A stretch of 64,000 nt of DNA from contig NZ_JALPRJ010000005.1 in the NCBI RefSeq assembly GCF_030464885.1, positions 62,001 through 126,000 of the forward strand. The letters run 5' to 3'. Both the position numbers and the translations under genes were made by a program. The notes below the pieces were generated by a model that saw only the letters and a list, made by a program, of their open reading frames with translations, was not told the origin of the DNA and searched no databases. The first letter of the stretch is position 1; each line of letters begins with the position of its first letter. Below, piece by piece: positions 34,803-44,111 of the stretch. This DNA is from Caballeronia sp. SEWSISQ10-4 2 (lineage in GTDB: Bacteria > Pseudomonadota > Gammaproteobacteria > Burkholderiales > Burkholderiaceae).

Positions 34803-36593
34803 TCAGAATTGCTCGACGGCGATATCCGGTGCGCTGGATGCGCCTGACCGGATCATCTCCAGATGAGAGTTCGCTTTGGGCAATATCTTGTCCACGTAGA
34901 ACCGTACCGTCGCGATCTTCGTCTCGTGGAAGTCCGGATCTTCACCCGCCGCGCATTTTCTCGACGCAGCCAGCGCGGCACGCGCCATCTGCCATCCACC
35001 ACACACGTAGCCAGTGAGCATCAGATAGTCGAATGAACTGGCCAATGCTTCGTCCACGTTTTTCGTAAGCGCTCCAAGCATCCATGCGGTGGCGTCCTCG
35101 AGCGCCCGCACGCCGGTGGCCACCGCGGTTCCGACCGGAACAAGGCGCGTATCCGCGCTACGCTCCAGTTCAAGCGCGAGCTGACGCATCTCCGCAATCA
35201 GCTCAGCCATTGCCGCCCCCTGATCTATGGCAAGCTTGCGGCCCGCGAGGTCTGCTGCCTGGATGCCCGTCGTGCCCTCGTAGATCGTTGAAATGCGGAC
35301 GTCGCGCAGGTACTGGCACGCGCCGGTCTCTTCGATGTAGCCCATCCCGCCGTGCACCTGTACACCTAGCGACGCGATCTCCACGCCAAGTTCAGTGCAC
35401 CACCCCTTCAGGACCGGTATCAGGAGGTCGACGCGGGTCTGATAACGGTTGCGGTCTTTGGCATCCGGATGCCGGTGCGCGTAATCCGCATTGGCCGCCA
35501 TCACGTAGGCGAACCCTCGCATCGCTTCCACCTGGGCCTTCATTGTCAGCAACATGCGCCGCACGTCCGGATGTTCAATGATCGCGACAGCGGCGCTCGA
35601 CTTGCTTGAGACCGGCCTGCCCTGAATGCGCTCTTTCGCGTATTCACGCGCCTGTTGATACGCGCGCTCGGCCATCGCCAATCCTTGAATGCCGACCTTC
35701 TGGCGGGCCTCGTTCATCATCGTGAACATATGTGCGAGACCCTTGTTTTCCTGCCCGACCAGATAGCCAGTCGCACCGTCCTGATCGCCGAAGCTCATCA
35801 CGCAGGTCGGACTCGCGTGAATGCCGAGCTTATGTTCGAGGGACACGCAGTGCACATCGTTGCGTTGCCCCGGAGAGCCGTCGGCATTCACGAGAAACTT
35901 GGGCACCAGAAAAAGCGAAATGCCGCGCACGCCTTCGGGCGCATCCGGCGTGCGCGCCAGCACGAGATGGATGACATTGCCGGTCATATCGTGATCGCCC
36001 CACGTAATGAAGATCTTCTGGCCATACAGCCGATAGTGATCCCCCTCGGGAATGGCTCGCGCGCGAACGGCGGCCAGGTCCGAACCGGCTTGCGGTTCGG
36101 TCAGGTTCATCGTGCCGGTCCACTCCCCGCAAACTAGATTTGGCAGGTAGCGCGCCTTGAGTTCCTGTGAGCCGTGCTGTCGCAATGCCTCGGTGGCGCC
36201 GGCGGTCAACAGCGGGCACAGGGCGAAGGCCATGTTGGCGGAGTTCCACATCTCCACGGTCGCCGCATGCAGCAGTTCGGGCAGACCCTGGCCGCCATAG
36301 TCAGGATCGCCACTGAGCCCGTTCCAGCCTCCGCCAACGAATTGCTGGTAGGCCGGTCTGAAGCCGTCTGCCGCAATGACGCCATCGCGGGTCAGGCGCG
36401 CACCCTGCTCGTCGCCTGTCTTGTTGAGCGGCGCAAGCACTTCCGTGGCGAGCTTGGCTGCCTCCTCGAGCACGGCCCCGGCGAGTTCCGGTGTCGCGTC
36501 CTCAAAGCCCGGTAGCGACGATAACGTGCCGAGACCGGCCAACTCGCTCATCACGAAATGCATGTCGCGCAACGGCGCAATATAGGTGGTCAT
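34803..36593 (-). CDS. Acyl-CoA dehydrogenase (DmdC-like long form)
   Basis: The 596-residue enzyme matches the long acyl-CoA dehydrogenases annotated as DmdC-like: TTYIAPLRDMHFVMSEL at the N terminus, FALCPLLTAGATEAL, MNLTEPQAGSDLAAVRARA, KIFITWGDHD, the catalytic-Glu region ISTIYEGTTGIQAADLAGRKL, and an extra C-terminal helical domain of about 120 residues. It makes enoyl-CoA from acyl-CoA and passes electrons to ETF. The two ETF genes follow it upstream within 15 bases, supporting direct coupling. Substrate length is not readable. Confidence 0.9.
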   Translation of the reverse strand: MTTYIAPLRDMHFVMSELAGLGTLSSLPGFEDATPELAGAVLEEAAKLATEVLAPLNKTGDEQGARLTRDGVIAADGFRPAYQQFVGGGWNGLSGDPDYGGQGLPELLHAATVEMWNSANMAFALCPLLTAGATEALRQHGSQELKARYLPNLVCGEWTGTMNLTEPQAGSDLAAVRARAIPEGDHYRLYGQKIFITWGDHDMTGNVIHLVLARTPDAPEGVRGISLFLVPKFLVNADGSPGQRNDVHCVSLEHKLGIHASPTCVMSFGDQDGATGYLVGQENKGLAHMFTMMNEARQKVGIQGLAMAERAYQQAREYAKERIQGRPVSSKSSAAVAIIEHPDVRRMLLTMKAQVEAMRGFAYVMAANADYAHRHPDAKDRNRYQTRVDLLIPVLKGWCTELGVEIASLGVQVHGGMGYIEETGACQYLRDVRISTIYEGTTGIQAADLAGRKLAIDQGAAMAELIAEMRQLALELERSADTRLVPVGTAVATGVRALEDATAWMLGALTKNVDEALASSFDYLMLTGYVCGGWQMARAALAASRKCAAGEDPDFHETKIATVRFYVDKILPKANSHLEMIRSGASSAPDIAVEQF

Positions 36594-36608
36594 GATTTAC
36601 TCCCGGGA

Positions 36609-37568
36609 TCAGTTCTGTTGCAGCTTGCCCAGTTCACGCGACAACTCCGGCAACACCTTGAAGAGGTCGCCGACCACGCCGTAGTCCGCAACCTGGAAGA
36701 TTGGTGCTTCTTCATCCTTGTTGATCGCCACGATCACCTTTGAATCCTTCATCCCGGCCAGATGCTGGATCGCGCCCGATATGCCCACCGCGATGTAAAG
36801 CTGCGGGGCGACGACCTTGCCGGTCTGGCCTACCTGATAGTCATTGGGCGCGAAACCGGCATCCACAGCGGCACGGGATGCGCCGACCGCCGCGCCGAGC
36901 TGGTCGGCAATATTGTCGAGGAGAGCGAAGTTCTCGCCGGAACCCATGCCCCGGCCGCCTGAGATGACGCGCTGTGCAGAGATCAGTTCAGGACGCTCGG
37001 AGCGGGTTAGTTGCTGGCTTACGAAGCGGGAAGCCAAAACCTCCGTGGCCGGCGCAATCGGTTCGATCACTGCTCTCCCCCCTTCGCCCGGTGCCGCGGC
37101 GAAGGCTGTGGTTCGAACCGTAAGGACCTTGATGCGATCCGCGCTTCGCACCGTAGCCAGCACGTTCCCCGCGTAGATGGGACGCACGAACGTATCCGCC
37201 GACTCCACCGCCACGATCTCCGAGACCTGCGCGACATCGAGCAGGGCTGCCACGCGCGGCATCACGTTCTTCGCGGAAGTGGTGGCCGGCGCGAACAGGT
37301 GGCTGTAGCCGGGAGCTAGCTCCGTAGTGAGCCCAACAATGAGTGCGGCCAGGTTCTCCGCCAACGCGTGCTCATAGTGCGTGGCGTCAGCCACGCGCAC
37401 GCAGGCCACGCCTGCGATGCTGGCCGCCTGCTCGACGACTTTCCCGCATTGAGATCCAGCCACGAGAACATGAATTTCGTCGCCAAGGCTGGCGGCAGCG
37501 GTGATGGCGCTCAGGGTCGCTGTCTTGAGCGTTTGATTGTCGTGTTCTGCAATAACAAGTACTGACAT
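36609..37568 (-). CDS. etfA: Electron transfer flavoprotein alpha subunit
   Basis: The 319-residue protein has the EtfA N-terminal fold ([25 protein letters not shown]) and the C-terminal FAD domain with [90 protein letters not shown]. It accepts electrons from the acyl-CoA dehydrogenases and donates them to ETF-quinone oxidoreductase. It lies between etfB and the dehydrogenase gene. Confidence 0.95.
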   Translation of the reverse strand: MSVLVIAEHDNQTLKTATLSAITAAASLGDEIHVLVAGSQCGKVVEQAASIAGVACVRVADATHYEHALAENLAALIVGLTTELAPGYSHLFAPATTSAKNVMPRVAALLDVAQVSEIVAVESADTFVRPIYAGNVLATVRSADRIKVLTVRTTAFAAAPGEGGRAVIEPIAPATEVLASRFVSQQLTRSERPELISAQRVISGGRGMGSGENFALLDNIADQLGAAVGASRAAVDAGFAPNDYQVGQTGKVVAPQLYIAVGISGAIQHLAGMKDSKVIVAINKDEEAPIFQVADYGVVGDLFKVLPELSRELGKLQQN

Positions 37569-37589
37569 GTTTGTCTCCTCCTCTTTTCT

Positions 37590-38339
37590 CTAGATCACGC
37601 GCGCAACGTTCTTCAGCTTGTCCACCAGCTCGGCGGCGTCGGCCACCCGGATGCCCGCCTGGCGTTTCGCGGGCTCCGCCAGCTTGAGCGTCGTCAGCCT
37701 CGGGGTGACGTCGACACCGAGGGCATCGGGCGTCACGACATCGAGAGGCTTTTTCTTCGCCTTCATGATGTTGGGCAGCGTTGCGTAACGCGGCGTGTTG
37801 AGCCGGAGATCGGCGGTGATGACAGCCGGCAGGTCTACCTCGATCGTTTCCAGCCCGCCGTCGATCTCGCGCGTAACCGTCGCCTTCCCGGCTTCCACGA
37901 TCACCTTTGATGCGAACGTCGCCTGTGGCAAGCCAAGCAGCGCAGCGAGCATCTGGCCGACCTGGTTAGCGTCGTCGTCGATTGCCTGCTTGCCGAGAAT
38001 CACCAGTTGCGGCTGCTCCTTGTCGACCAGTGCCTTCAGCAGCTTGGCCACTGCGAGCGGTTGCAGGTCGGCCCCGGTCTCGACCAGGATGGCGCGGTCA
38101 GCGCCGATCGCCATCGCAGTGCGCAGTGTTTCCTGGCACGCCTGCACGCCGCAGGAGACCACGACCACCTCCGTGGCTACACCGGCCTCTTTCAGACGCA
38201 CGGCCTCCTCCACGGCAATCTCGTCGAACGGGTTCATCGACAGCTTCACGTTGGCGATGTCGACGGCGCTGCCGTCAGCCTTCACACGAACCCTCACATT
38301 GGCGTCGACGACGCGCTTGACGGGAACAAGTACTTTCAT
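37590..38339 (-). CDS. etfB: Electron transfer flavoprotein beta subunit
   Basis: This 249-residue protein has the EtfB signature: [53 protein letters not shown], the AMP-binding region [26 protein letters not shown], and [29 protein letters not shown]. It pairs with EtfA 21 bases downstream. As beta-proteobacteria normally have a housekeeping etfBA elsewhere, this is likely a pathway-dedicated pair. Confidence 0.95.
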   Translation of the reverse strand: MKVLVPVKRVVDANVRVRVKADGSAVDIANVKLSMNPFDEIAVEEAVRLKEAGVATEVVVVSCGVQACQETLRTAMAIGADRAILVETGADLQPLAVAKLLKALVDKEQPQLVILGKQAIDDDANQVGQMLAALLGLPQATFASKVIVEAGKATVTREIDGGLETIEVDLPAVITADLRLNTPRYATLPNIMKAKKKPLDVVTPDALGVDVTPRLTTLKLAEPAKRQAGIRVADAAELVDKLKNVARVI

Positions 38340-38473
38340 TGCTCACTCCGTTGTGACAAAGATGTTCTACCCGGCCGGCTACGAGCGGGTAGATTCAGGT
38401 GGTTGGGGCACGGCGGGTCGCCGATTCGATCTCGACTTCGCGTGCACGGTAATCGGCTCGCTTGCGGCAACCG

Positions 38474-40078
38474 TCATGGAATCTCGGTGAAAACGCTGTC
38501 GCGCCGCTGTTCGAACATTTCGAGGAGATGGCGCTCCAGTGGCTTCTCCGACGCAGTCTTGGGAATCTCGGGCACGACCTGCAGGAAGGAGATGACCGAG
38601 CTCGCTTCGAGCTGCGCGCGGCAGAAGCGGAACACCTGCTGCGGGTCGAAGTCGGACGCACGTTTCGGCACCACGGCCGCGACCACATCCTTCTCACCTG
38701 GCGCACCGGATGACGCCTTGACGCCATAGACATAGACGTCCTCGACTGCGCCTGACTCGGCAATCACCTTCTCGATCGGCGCGGGATTGATGAATTCACC
38801 GTTATGCCGAATCCCGCCTCCTTTCCGGTATTCGAAGAAGAGCCAGCCGTTCTCGTCTTCACGCACGACGTCACCCATGTGCAGCCAGCCGTCCTTGCTC
38901 TTCTTCGCAGACGCTTCCGGATTGCCAAAATATTCAAGCTTGTACGGCGATCCGTCCGCCGGCCGGAAGAGCAATTCGCCGGGCACCCCGGGTGCGCAGT
39001 CGCGGCCGTCGTCGTCGACGATGCGGTGCTTGAGCGTGGCCACCGGCTTGCCAATACTGCCGACTGGCCCGATCCCGACATGCTTGACCGTAAGCCCGCC
39101 CTCCGCCGCGCCATAGAACTCGACGATCCGCACGCCGAAGCGCTGCTCGAACTCGGTCCAGATCGCAGCGGGCATCCCCGCGGAAACCACGAAGCGCACC
39201 GGGTTGTCCGAGTCGTCGGGCCTCGCCGGCTCGCTGTAGATCGCCGTCGTCATTCCGCCGAGCAGCGTGAAGGTGGTGCACTGATACTTGCGTGTGATGC
39301 CCCACAGCCGCGACTTCGTGAAGCGGCGCGACAGCACGGCCCGCATTCCGGTGGCGAGCGACGCGCCCAGCGTAATGACCTGAGCGTTGGCGTGGGTCAG
39401 CGACAGCCCTGAATAGGGGCGCTCGTCGGCTGCGTAGCCGAACATTGCCGGCACCGCTGCTGACGTTGCGCAGTAGCGCAGATGCGTCATGACGATGCCT
39501 TTCGGATCGCCGGTCGTGCCGGACGTGAAGATCAGCTGCATCGGACTTTCGGGGTCGCGGGTCAGGATGGGCAACTCGGGTACCTGCTCCGGCCGTGACG
39601 CTCGGTAAGACAGCACATCGGGAAAGTCAGAGAGCGGCTTCGCGCCTTCGTCCGTTTCAAGCCCGATCACCCACGACAGTTGCGTAAGCGTTCCCCGCAC
39701 GGCGGCGAGATTGTCGAGCGCGTAGTCGGCGGCGATGGCGCCTCTGCACTGGGCGTTATCGAGCATGTAGGCGAGCTTGTCGCCTTTCGTGCGCGGATCG
39801 ATCGGCACGAATACGGTGCCCGAGATCGATGCCGCCACCATGGCTTCGATGAACTCGGCATGGTTAGCCATCAGCAACGCGAAGTGCTCTCGGGGACGCA
39901 GGCCCCGATCAATCAGGACTTGAGCGAGACGCTGGCCGTTTTCCCAGAGTTGCCGGTAGGTGCGTACCTCGTCGGGCCGCGCACCGGCCCCCTCGATCGT
40001 GAGTACGTCCCGATCTGGCATGGTCTCGACGCGATTGGCGATCAGCGCCGCCAGGATGGTGTCTGGTCTGGTGCTCAT
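38474..40078 (-). CDS. AMP-dependent acyl-CoA ligase
   Basis: The 534-residue ANL-superfamily enzyme has the P-loop MQLIFTSGTTGDPKGIVMTH (near residue 180), FYGAAEGGLTVK (A5 motif), the GWLHMGDVVREDENGWLFFEYRKGGGIRHNGEFINPAPIE hinge region and a late KTASEKPLERHLLE in place of the usual catalytic PKTxSGKI Lys motif, with Glu preceding Lys. It activates a carboxylic acid to its CoA ester for the dehydrogenases in the same operon. The closest style is crotonobetaine/carnitine-CoA ligase-like (CaiC type); the substrate is uncertain. Confidence 0.88.
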   Translation of the reverse strand: MSTRPDTILAALIANRVETMPDRDVLTIEGAGARPDEVRTYRQLWENGQRLAQVLIDRGLRPREHFALLMANHAEFIEAMVAASISGTVFVPIDPRTKGDKLAYMLDNAQCRGAIAADYALDNLAAVRGTLTQLSWVIGLETDEGAKPLSDFPDVLSYRASRPEQVPELPILTRDPESPMQLIFTSGTTGDPKGIVMTHLRYCATSAAVPAMFGYAADERPYSGLSLTHANAQVITLGASLATGMRAVLSRRFTKSRLWGITRKYQCTTFTLLGGMTTAIYSEPARPDDSDNPVRFVVSAGMPAAIWTEFEQRFGVRIVEFYGAAEGGLTVKHVGIGPVGSIGKPVATLKHRIVDDDGRDCAPGVPGELLFRPADGSPYKLEYFGNPEASAKKSKDGWLHMGDVVREDENGWLFFEYRKGGGIRHNGEFINPAPIEKVIAESGAVEDVYVYGVKASSGAPGEKDVVAAVVPKRASDFDPQQVFRFCRAQLEASSVISFLQVVPEIPKTASEKPLERHLLEMFEQRRDSVFTEIP

Positions 40079-40150
40079 GGCACTGTGTCTCCTGATGGTG
40101 TTGGATATCGTGTTCGTGCCGGATCTCCGCCGGCCGCCACGGTCTCAACG

Positions 40151-41392
40151 CTAACGTCCCAGAATCGTGATGCTGGCTACGGCCTCCTCCACACCGCACA
40201 GACCGCCGCCGTTCTCGGCAAGTGCGATACGCGCGCCCTCGACCTGGCGCTGTCCCGCTTCACCGCGTAGCTGGGTAACGAGTTCATAGAGCTGTCCCAG
40301 CCCGGTCGCGCCGATTGGATGCCCTTTCGATTCCAGGCCGCCGGATGGATTGATCGGAATCCGCCCGCCGATCGAGGTGTCTCCGCGCTCCGCCGCTACG
40401 CCCCCCATGCCCTGTTCGCACAGTCCGAGTACTTCAGACTGGATGATTTCGCCGATCGCAGTCGCATCGTGTACTTCGGCTACCGAAACGTCTTGCGGCG
40501 CCACGCCAGCCTGTTCATAGGCCTTTACGGAGCCAAGCCGGACCAGATGCTGGTCGAACGCGGCAGCCGGCCGGTCGCTGCCGGTCTGAAGCACGGAAGC
40601 CAGCACGCGAATGGCACGTGAACGCCGGCCTTTGAGCAGCTCAAGGCCAGCCTCGCTGCACACAATCGCCGCGGCCGCACCGTCGCTGATCGGCGAGCAC
40701 ATCGGCAGCGTCAGCGGATAGGTGATCGGAGGCGCGCTGAGTACTTCTTCCACGGTGTAGGCCTGCCGATACTGGGCGAGCGGATTGTGTACCGAGTGCC
40801 CGTGATTCTTCGAGGACACCGCGGCAATCTGCCTTTGAGTCGTGCCGAACTCCCGCATGTGCAGGCGTCCCATCGACGCATAGATATCCATGAACACGCT
40901 ATAAGGCTTCTCCGACACGCTTCCTTCAGGCGGTTCGATCCCCTTGCCCATGTCGAGCAACCTGCGCTTGCCGTTCTCGGTGTCGTGCACATCCCATGCG
41001 CCGTCGAACGCGCTGAACGTACGCGCCTTGTCCATCGAAAACATCTTTTCGGCGCCCACTGCGAGCACGATGTCCGCTGCACCCGCCTTCACGTAGTTCA
41101 CCGCCAGATGAAACGCCGTACTGGCGCTCGCGCATGCGTTCTCGACGTTGATCACGGGCAGCCCGTGCACGCCCATCGCCCGCAAGGCAAGCTCGCCGCG
41201 GATCATGTGCTGTCCGTCCATATGCCCCTGCGTCGAGTTGCCGAAGAACGCGCCCTGCAGTTGCCCTTTGTCACAACCGGCATCGGCGAGCGCGTCCTCC
41301 ACTGCCTTGCACGTCATCTGCTTCACGCTGGTGTCCAGATGTTTGCCAAAGGGCGTCATGCCGATGCCCGCGACGTACACTTCCTTGCTCAT
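40151..41392 (-). CDS. SCP-x-type thiolase / lipid-transfer acetyl-CoA acyltransferase
   Basis: From MSKEVYVAGIGMTPFGKHLD (41392, GGGAGA upstream) the 413-residue protein has the nucleophile Cys in INVENACASASTAFH (near residue 85), GGLESKGHPIGATGLGQ with the catalytic His (near 355), and a terminal GGGLCG Cys. This is the thiolase branch related to SCP-x, which cleaves branched or cyclic 3-ketoacyl-CoAs rather than straight chains. This hints that the cluster degrades something other than simple fatty acids. Confidence 0.88.
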   Translation of the reverse strand: MSKEVYVAGIGMTPFGKHLDTSVKQMTCKAVEDALADAGCDKGQLQGAFFGNSTQGHMDGQHMIRGELALRAMGVHGLPVINVENACASASTAFHLAVNYVKAGAADIVLAVGAEKMFSMDKARTFSAFDGAWDVHDTENGKRRLLDMGKGIEPPEGSVSEKPYSVFMDIYASMGRLHMREFGTTQRQIAAVSSKNHGHSVHNPLAQYRQAYTVEEVLSAPPITYPLTLPMCSPISDGAAAAIVCSEAGLELLKGRRSRAIRVLASVLQTGSDRPAAAFDQHLVRLGSVKAYEQAGVAPQDVSVAEVHDATAIGEIIQSEVLGLCEQGMGGVAAERGDTSIGGRIPINPSGGLESKGHPIGATGLGQLYELVTQLRGEAGQRQVEGARIALAENGGGLCGVEEAVASITILGR

Positions 41393-41458
41393 GGTCACTT
41401 CTCCCTCGCTCATTGGCTGCGCGACGATGCAACGTGGCGCTGTCCGATCCACGCCTGC

Positions 41459-42574
41459 TCAAACGCTCTTCACTTCGTAGTTCAGGTAGCCTTCTTCGGC
41501 CTGAGCTGCGAGGAGATTGCGCGCGCCAAACGCCTGCGCCGGCGAAACGAAACCGACCGCATGCAACTGCCCTCGCAGAATGCGACGTACTGCTTCGGCA
41601 CCGAGCACGCCGGTTTGCGCATAGGGTGAATTGCCGCGCAGAATCACGCTGACAGAATTCATGTTGCCGCGCCCCTGACATGACAGCGTGCAACGGTTGA
41701 CATCGGGGTTCTCACGGGCAGGCTCGGTTTGCGTCACAGCCTTGCCCCATTCGTTGGTGATCTCTTCCTGTTTGGCTGGATCCAGATGCCGGCACTCTTC
41801 CTCGAATTTCCTCAGCAAGCCGACAACCCCATTGAAACGCTCCTGGTTTCTGAACGACACCAGCGTCTGGCAATTGCGCACACGCGGATCGCTCTCGTAC
41901 CAGATCGGTTCGCCGCCTCCGCCCCAGGGCAGCGCGCTCAGCAGCACGTGTTCACCAGGCACATGGACCTGATACGGCGTCGCCCAGGGCCATTGCACCA
42001 GCTCCTTGTTGCGCAGGAAGAACTGCGGTTTCGTGCACATCCGCAGAAACGACATCGTCGACGCGACGCTGACTTCCGAATCGCCGAGGTAGACCACGTC
42101 GAGCGTGTCGATGCCCGGGGTCTCCAGCGCGATCTCGGCCGCCAGATTGCCTTCGGTCCACATGTACGAGTTGCCGGGACACAGCGCCAGATCTTTTTTG
42201 GCAAACGCCTCTCCGTACATGCGCTTCAACATGGACATCCAGTCGGTTTCACCCGTCGTGTCGAAATAGTGGCAACCCGCCGCGAGGCTGGCCTCGACCA
42301 CCGGGCGGCCGAGCTGCATGAACGGCCCGACGATGTTGATGACCGCCTTCTTGCCTTTGAAAAGTTCGGTGAGCGCGTTCGTTTCGTGCTCGACCGCGAC
42401 GCACTGATAGTCATGTCCGGCAAGTTCCGGCACCTTGGACATCTCCTCTTGCAACCGCTCTTTGTTGCGCCCCGCGGCGATGAACGGAATCCCGCGTTCG
42501 GCGAGCTTCCACGCCGTGAGCTTGCCTGTGTAACCACTCGCTCCGTAGAGCACCACTTCGTATGTCGTTGCCAT
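41459..42574 (-). CDS. Saccharopine-dehydrogenase-like NAD(P)-binding protein
   Basis: Starting at MATTYEVVLYGASGYTGKLTAWKLAERGIPFIAAGR (42574), the 371-residue protein has the saccharopine dehydrogenase N-terminal Rossmann domain and GPFMQLGRPVVEASLAAGCHYFDTTGETDWMS. Members of this family include trans-acting enoyl reductases of mycobacterial lipid synthesis and lysine-pathway enzymes. In an acyl-CoA cluster a reductase role on an acyl intermediate is likelier than lysine metabolism. The actual reaction is unknown. Confidence 0.78.
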   Translation of the reverse strand: MATTYEVVLYGASGYTGKLTAWKLAERGIPFIAAGRNKERLQEEMSKVPELAGHDYQCVAVEHETNALTELFKGKKAVINIVGPFMQLGRPVVEASLAAGCHYFDTTGETDWMSMLKRMYGEAFAKKDLALCPGNSYMWTEGNLAAEIALETPGIDTLDVVYLGDSEVSVASTMSFLRMCTKPQFFLRNKELVQWPWATPYQVHVPGEHVLLSALPWGGGGEPIWYESDPRVRNCQTLVSFRNQERFNGVVGLLRKFEEECRHLDPAKQEEITNEWGKAVTQTEPARENPDVNRCTLSCQGRGNMNSVSVILRGNSPYAQTGVLGAEAVRRILRGQLHAVGFVSPAQAFGARNLLAAQAEEGYLNYEVKSV

Positions 42575-42609
42575 TTCGTCGTCTCCTTGAAGTTGCTGGC
42601 GCATGCGGT

Positions 42610-43866
42610 TCAAAGCAGCTCGGGGTCGATCAGGTAGTAGCCGCCCTTGATCGCGAGGACTTCGTTGCAGCCGTCCTCAATCAGGGATGCCCGCGCGTCA
42701 CGCCAGATCTTTTCGATCGGATACTCGCGCGTGAGCCCGTTGCCGCAAAAGATCTGAAGTGCGTCGTTGGCAACTTCGAACGCGGTTTGGGTCGCGGTGA
42801 TCTTGGCCGTCATCGCTGCGTGCAGCGACGGATGCGGCGACGTGAAGTTGTAGTGCACGACACGGCGCGCCAGGGCACGAGCCGCTTCCACCTTCCTGAA
42901 CATGTGGAACAGCCTCGACGCCACCGACTGATGACGGATGATCGGCAACCCGCCCTGCTTGCGTTCATGCGCGTAGGCCAGAGCTAGTTCGAAGGCAGCA
43001 CGTGCCGCGCCGGTGAAAACGGTACCCATGATCGCGTTGGCGAACGTGTGAATTGCGTAGACGGCGTCGAGGTATTGATCGGGGCCAGCGAGGATGTGCT
43101 CCTTGGAAAGCTTGACGTTTTCAAAGAAGATTTCCCCCTGGTTGAGGGCGCGCTGGCCGACCTTGTCGAGAGGCTTGCCACGCGATACGCCTTTGGCGTC
43201 CATCGGCACGACGATCACGGCCCCGCGCTTCGTCTCCACACCGGCGCCGCTGTCCGCCGCGCAGTAGAGAATACAGACATCCGCAACGATGCCATTCGAC
43301 ACCCATGCCGACTTCTGCCCATTGATGATCACATCGTCACCGCGCAGCGTGGCAACGCAGTTGGGCCGGCCGTAGGTTCCCTGCGGGTGCAGGATCATGC
43401 CGTTCGCGTCCAGTGAGTCGGAGCCATGATCGGGTTCCGTGATGGCCCAGCAACCAAGCTTCGAATCTGGCGCCAGCGCCCGGCAAAACGGATTGCCTAG
43501 CATCGTGCTCATCAGCGCCGGGAGCAAGCCGGCGCCGTACGAAACGGCGAGTCCGGAGTCGCCCCAGCCGAGTTCCTCGAACAGGATGCACATGATGTTG
43601 GCCCGTTCGGCGGGCTCGAGCTCAAGAAGCCCGTCAACGCCAAACCCCAGCTCGACATATTTTTTGCGGGCCTCCCAGTAAGGCGACCCCGACGCGATAG
43701 CCTCCTCCGGTGTCATGCGATCAAGTTTGACGCCGACGGGGCGCATAACCTCCTCCGCATAACGATGGACGGTCTGCTGGACCATCTGGCCCATCTCCGA
43801 CAACTCAGGCTCAGCACCTAGAGGCCCGAGTTTGTGCGTTGCAGCGTGATTCGATGCGGTTGACAT
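42610..43866 (-). CDS. Acyl-CoA dehydrogenase
   Basis: From MSTASNHAATHKLGPLGAEPELSEMGQMV (43866, GGAGGAGAC upstream) the 418-residue enzyme has LGCWAITEPDHGSDSL (FAD-side motif), INGQKSAWVSNGIVADVCILYC, QRALNQGEIFFENVKL, MFRKVEAARALARRVVHYNF, and the C-terminal QIFCGNGLTREYPIEKIWRDARASLIEDGCNEVLAIKGG. It is the first gene of the leftward operon, facing the MalT-type regulator across 245 bases. It presumably does the first desaturation step with the dedicated ETF. Confidence 0.9.
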   Translation of the reverse strand: MSTASNHAATHKLGPLGAEPELSEMGQMVQQTVHRYAEEVMRPVGVKLDRMTPEEAIASGSPYWEARKKYVELGFGVDGLLELEPAERANIMCILFEELGWGDSGLAVSYGAGLLPALMSTMLGNPFCRALAPDSKLGCWAITEPDHGSDSLDANGMILHPQGTYGRPNCVATLRGDDVIINGQKSAWVSNGIVADVCILYCAADSGAGVETKRGAVIVVPMDAKGVSRGKPLDKVGQRALNQGEIFFENVKLSKEHILAGPDQYLDAVYAIHTFANAIMGTVFTGAARAAFELALAYAHERKQGGLPIIRHQSVASRLFHMFRKVEAARALARRVVHYNFTSPHPSLHAAMTAKITATQTAFEVANDALQIFCGNGLTREYPIEKIWRDARASLIEDGCNEVLAIKGGYYLIDPELL

Positions 43867-44034
43867 GTCTCCTCCTTGAAGGTTGTTGGGCGTATCATTT
43901 CCTGGGTGACGTAGCGGTCCCGGGCGTGCTTGGTTGACCCTCACGCAATAGCCGGTCGGCGCGCGGCAGGCTGGTCCGGTTGCACTTCGATGTCCTCTAT
44001 GGAAACCATGGTGTGCCCGCGAAGCGCTGCGCAA

Positions 44035-44076
44035 CATCCCCCGTACAGGGGAGCGCGATTGCATGGACGGGGGATG
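44035..44076. promoter_or_regulatory. Candidate regulator site between the acyl-CoA operon and the MalT-type regulator gene
   Basis: CATCCCCCGTACAGGGGAG (44035-44053) is an interrupted palindrome. A further inverted half, GGGGGATG, lies at 44069-44076. A copy identical at 16 of 19 positions lies upstream of the PHA operon (53654-53672). The half-site GGGGGAT resembles the known E. coli MalT box GGGGA(T/G)GAGG. It is 36 to 77 bases upstream of the MalT-type gene start and about 170 upstream of the acyl-CoA dehydrogenase start. Confidence 0.6.
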
Positions 44077-44111
44077 GCACCAAGGGACAACCCGAATGCC
44101 AGGAGCAGTTC

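Noticed and set aside
43980..44111. Longer N terminus for the MalT-type regulator
   Set aside because: The first 44 codons cover the shared palindrome and control region; the ATG at 44112 has a good ribosome-binding site and directly precedes conserved sequence.
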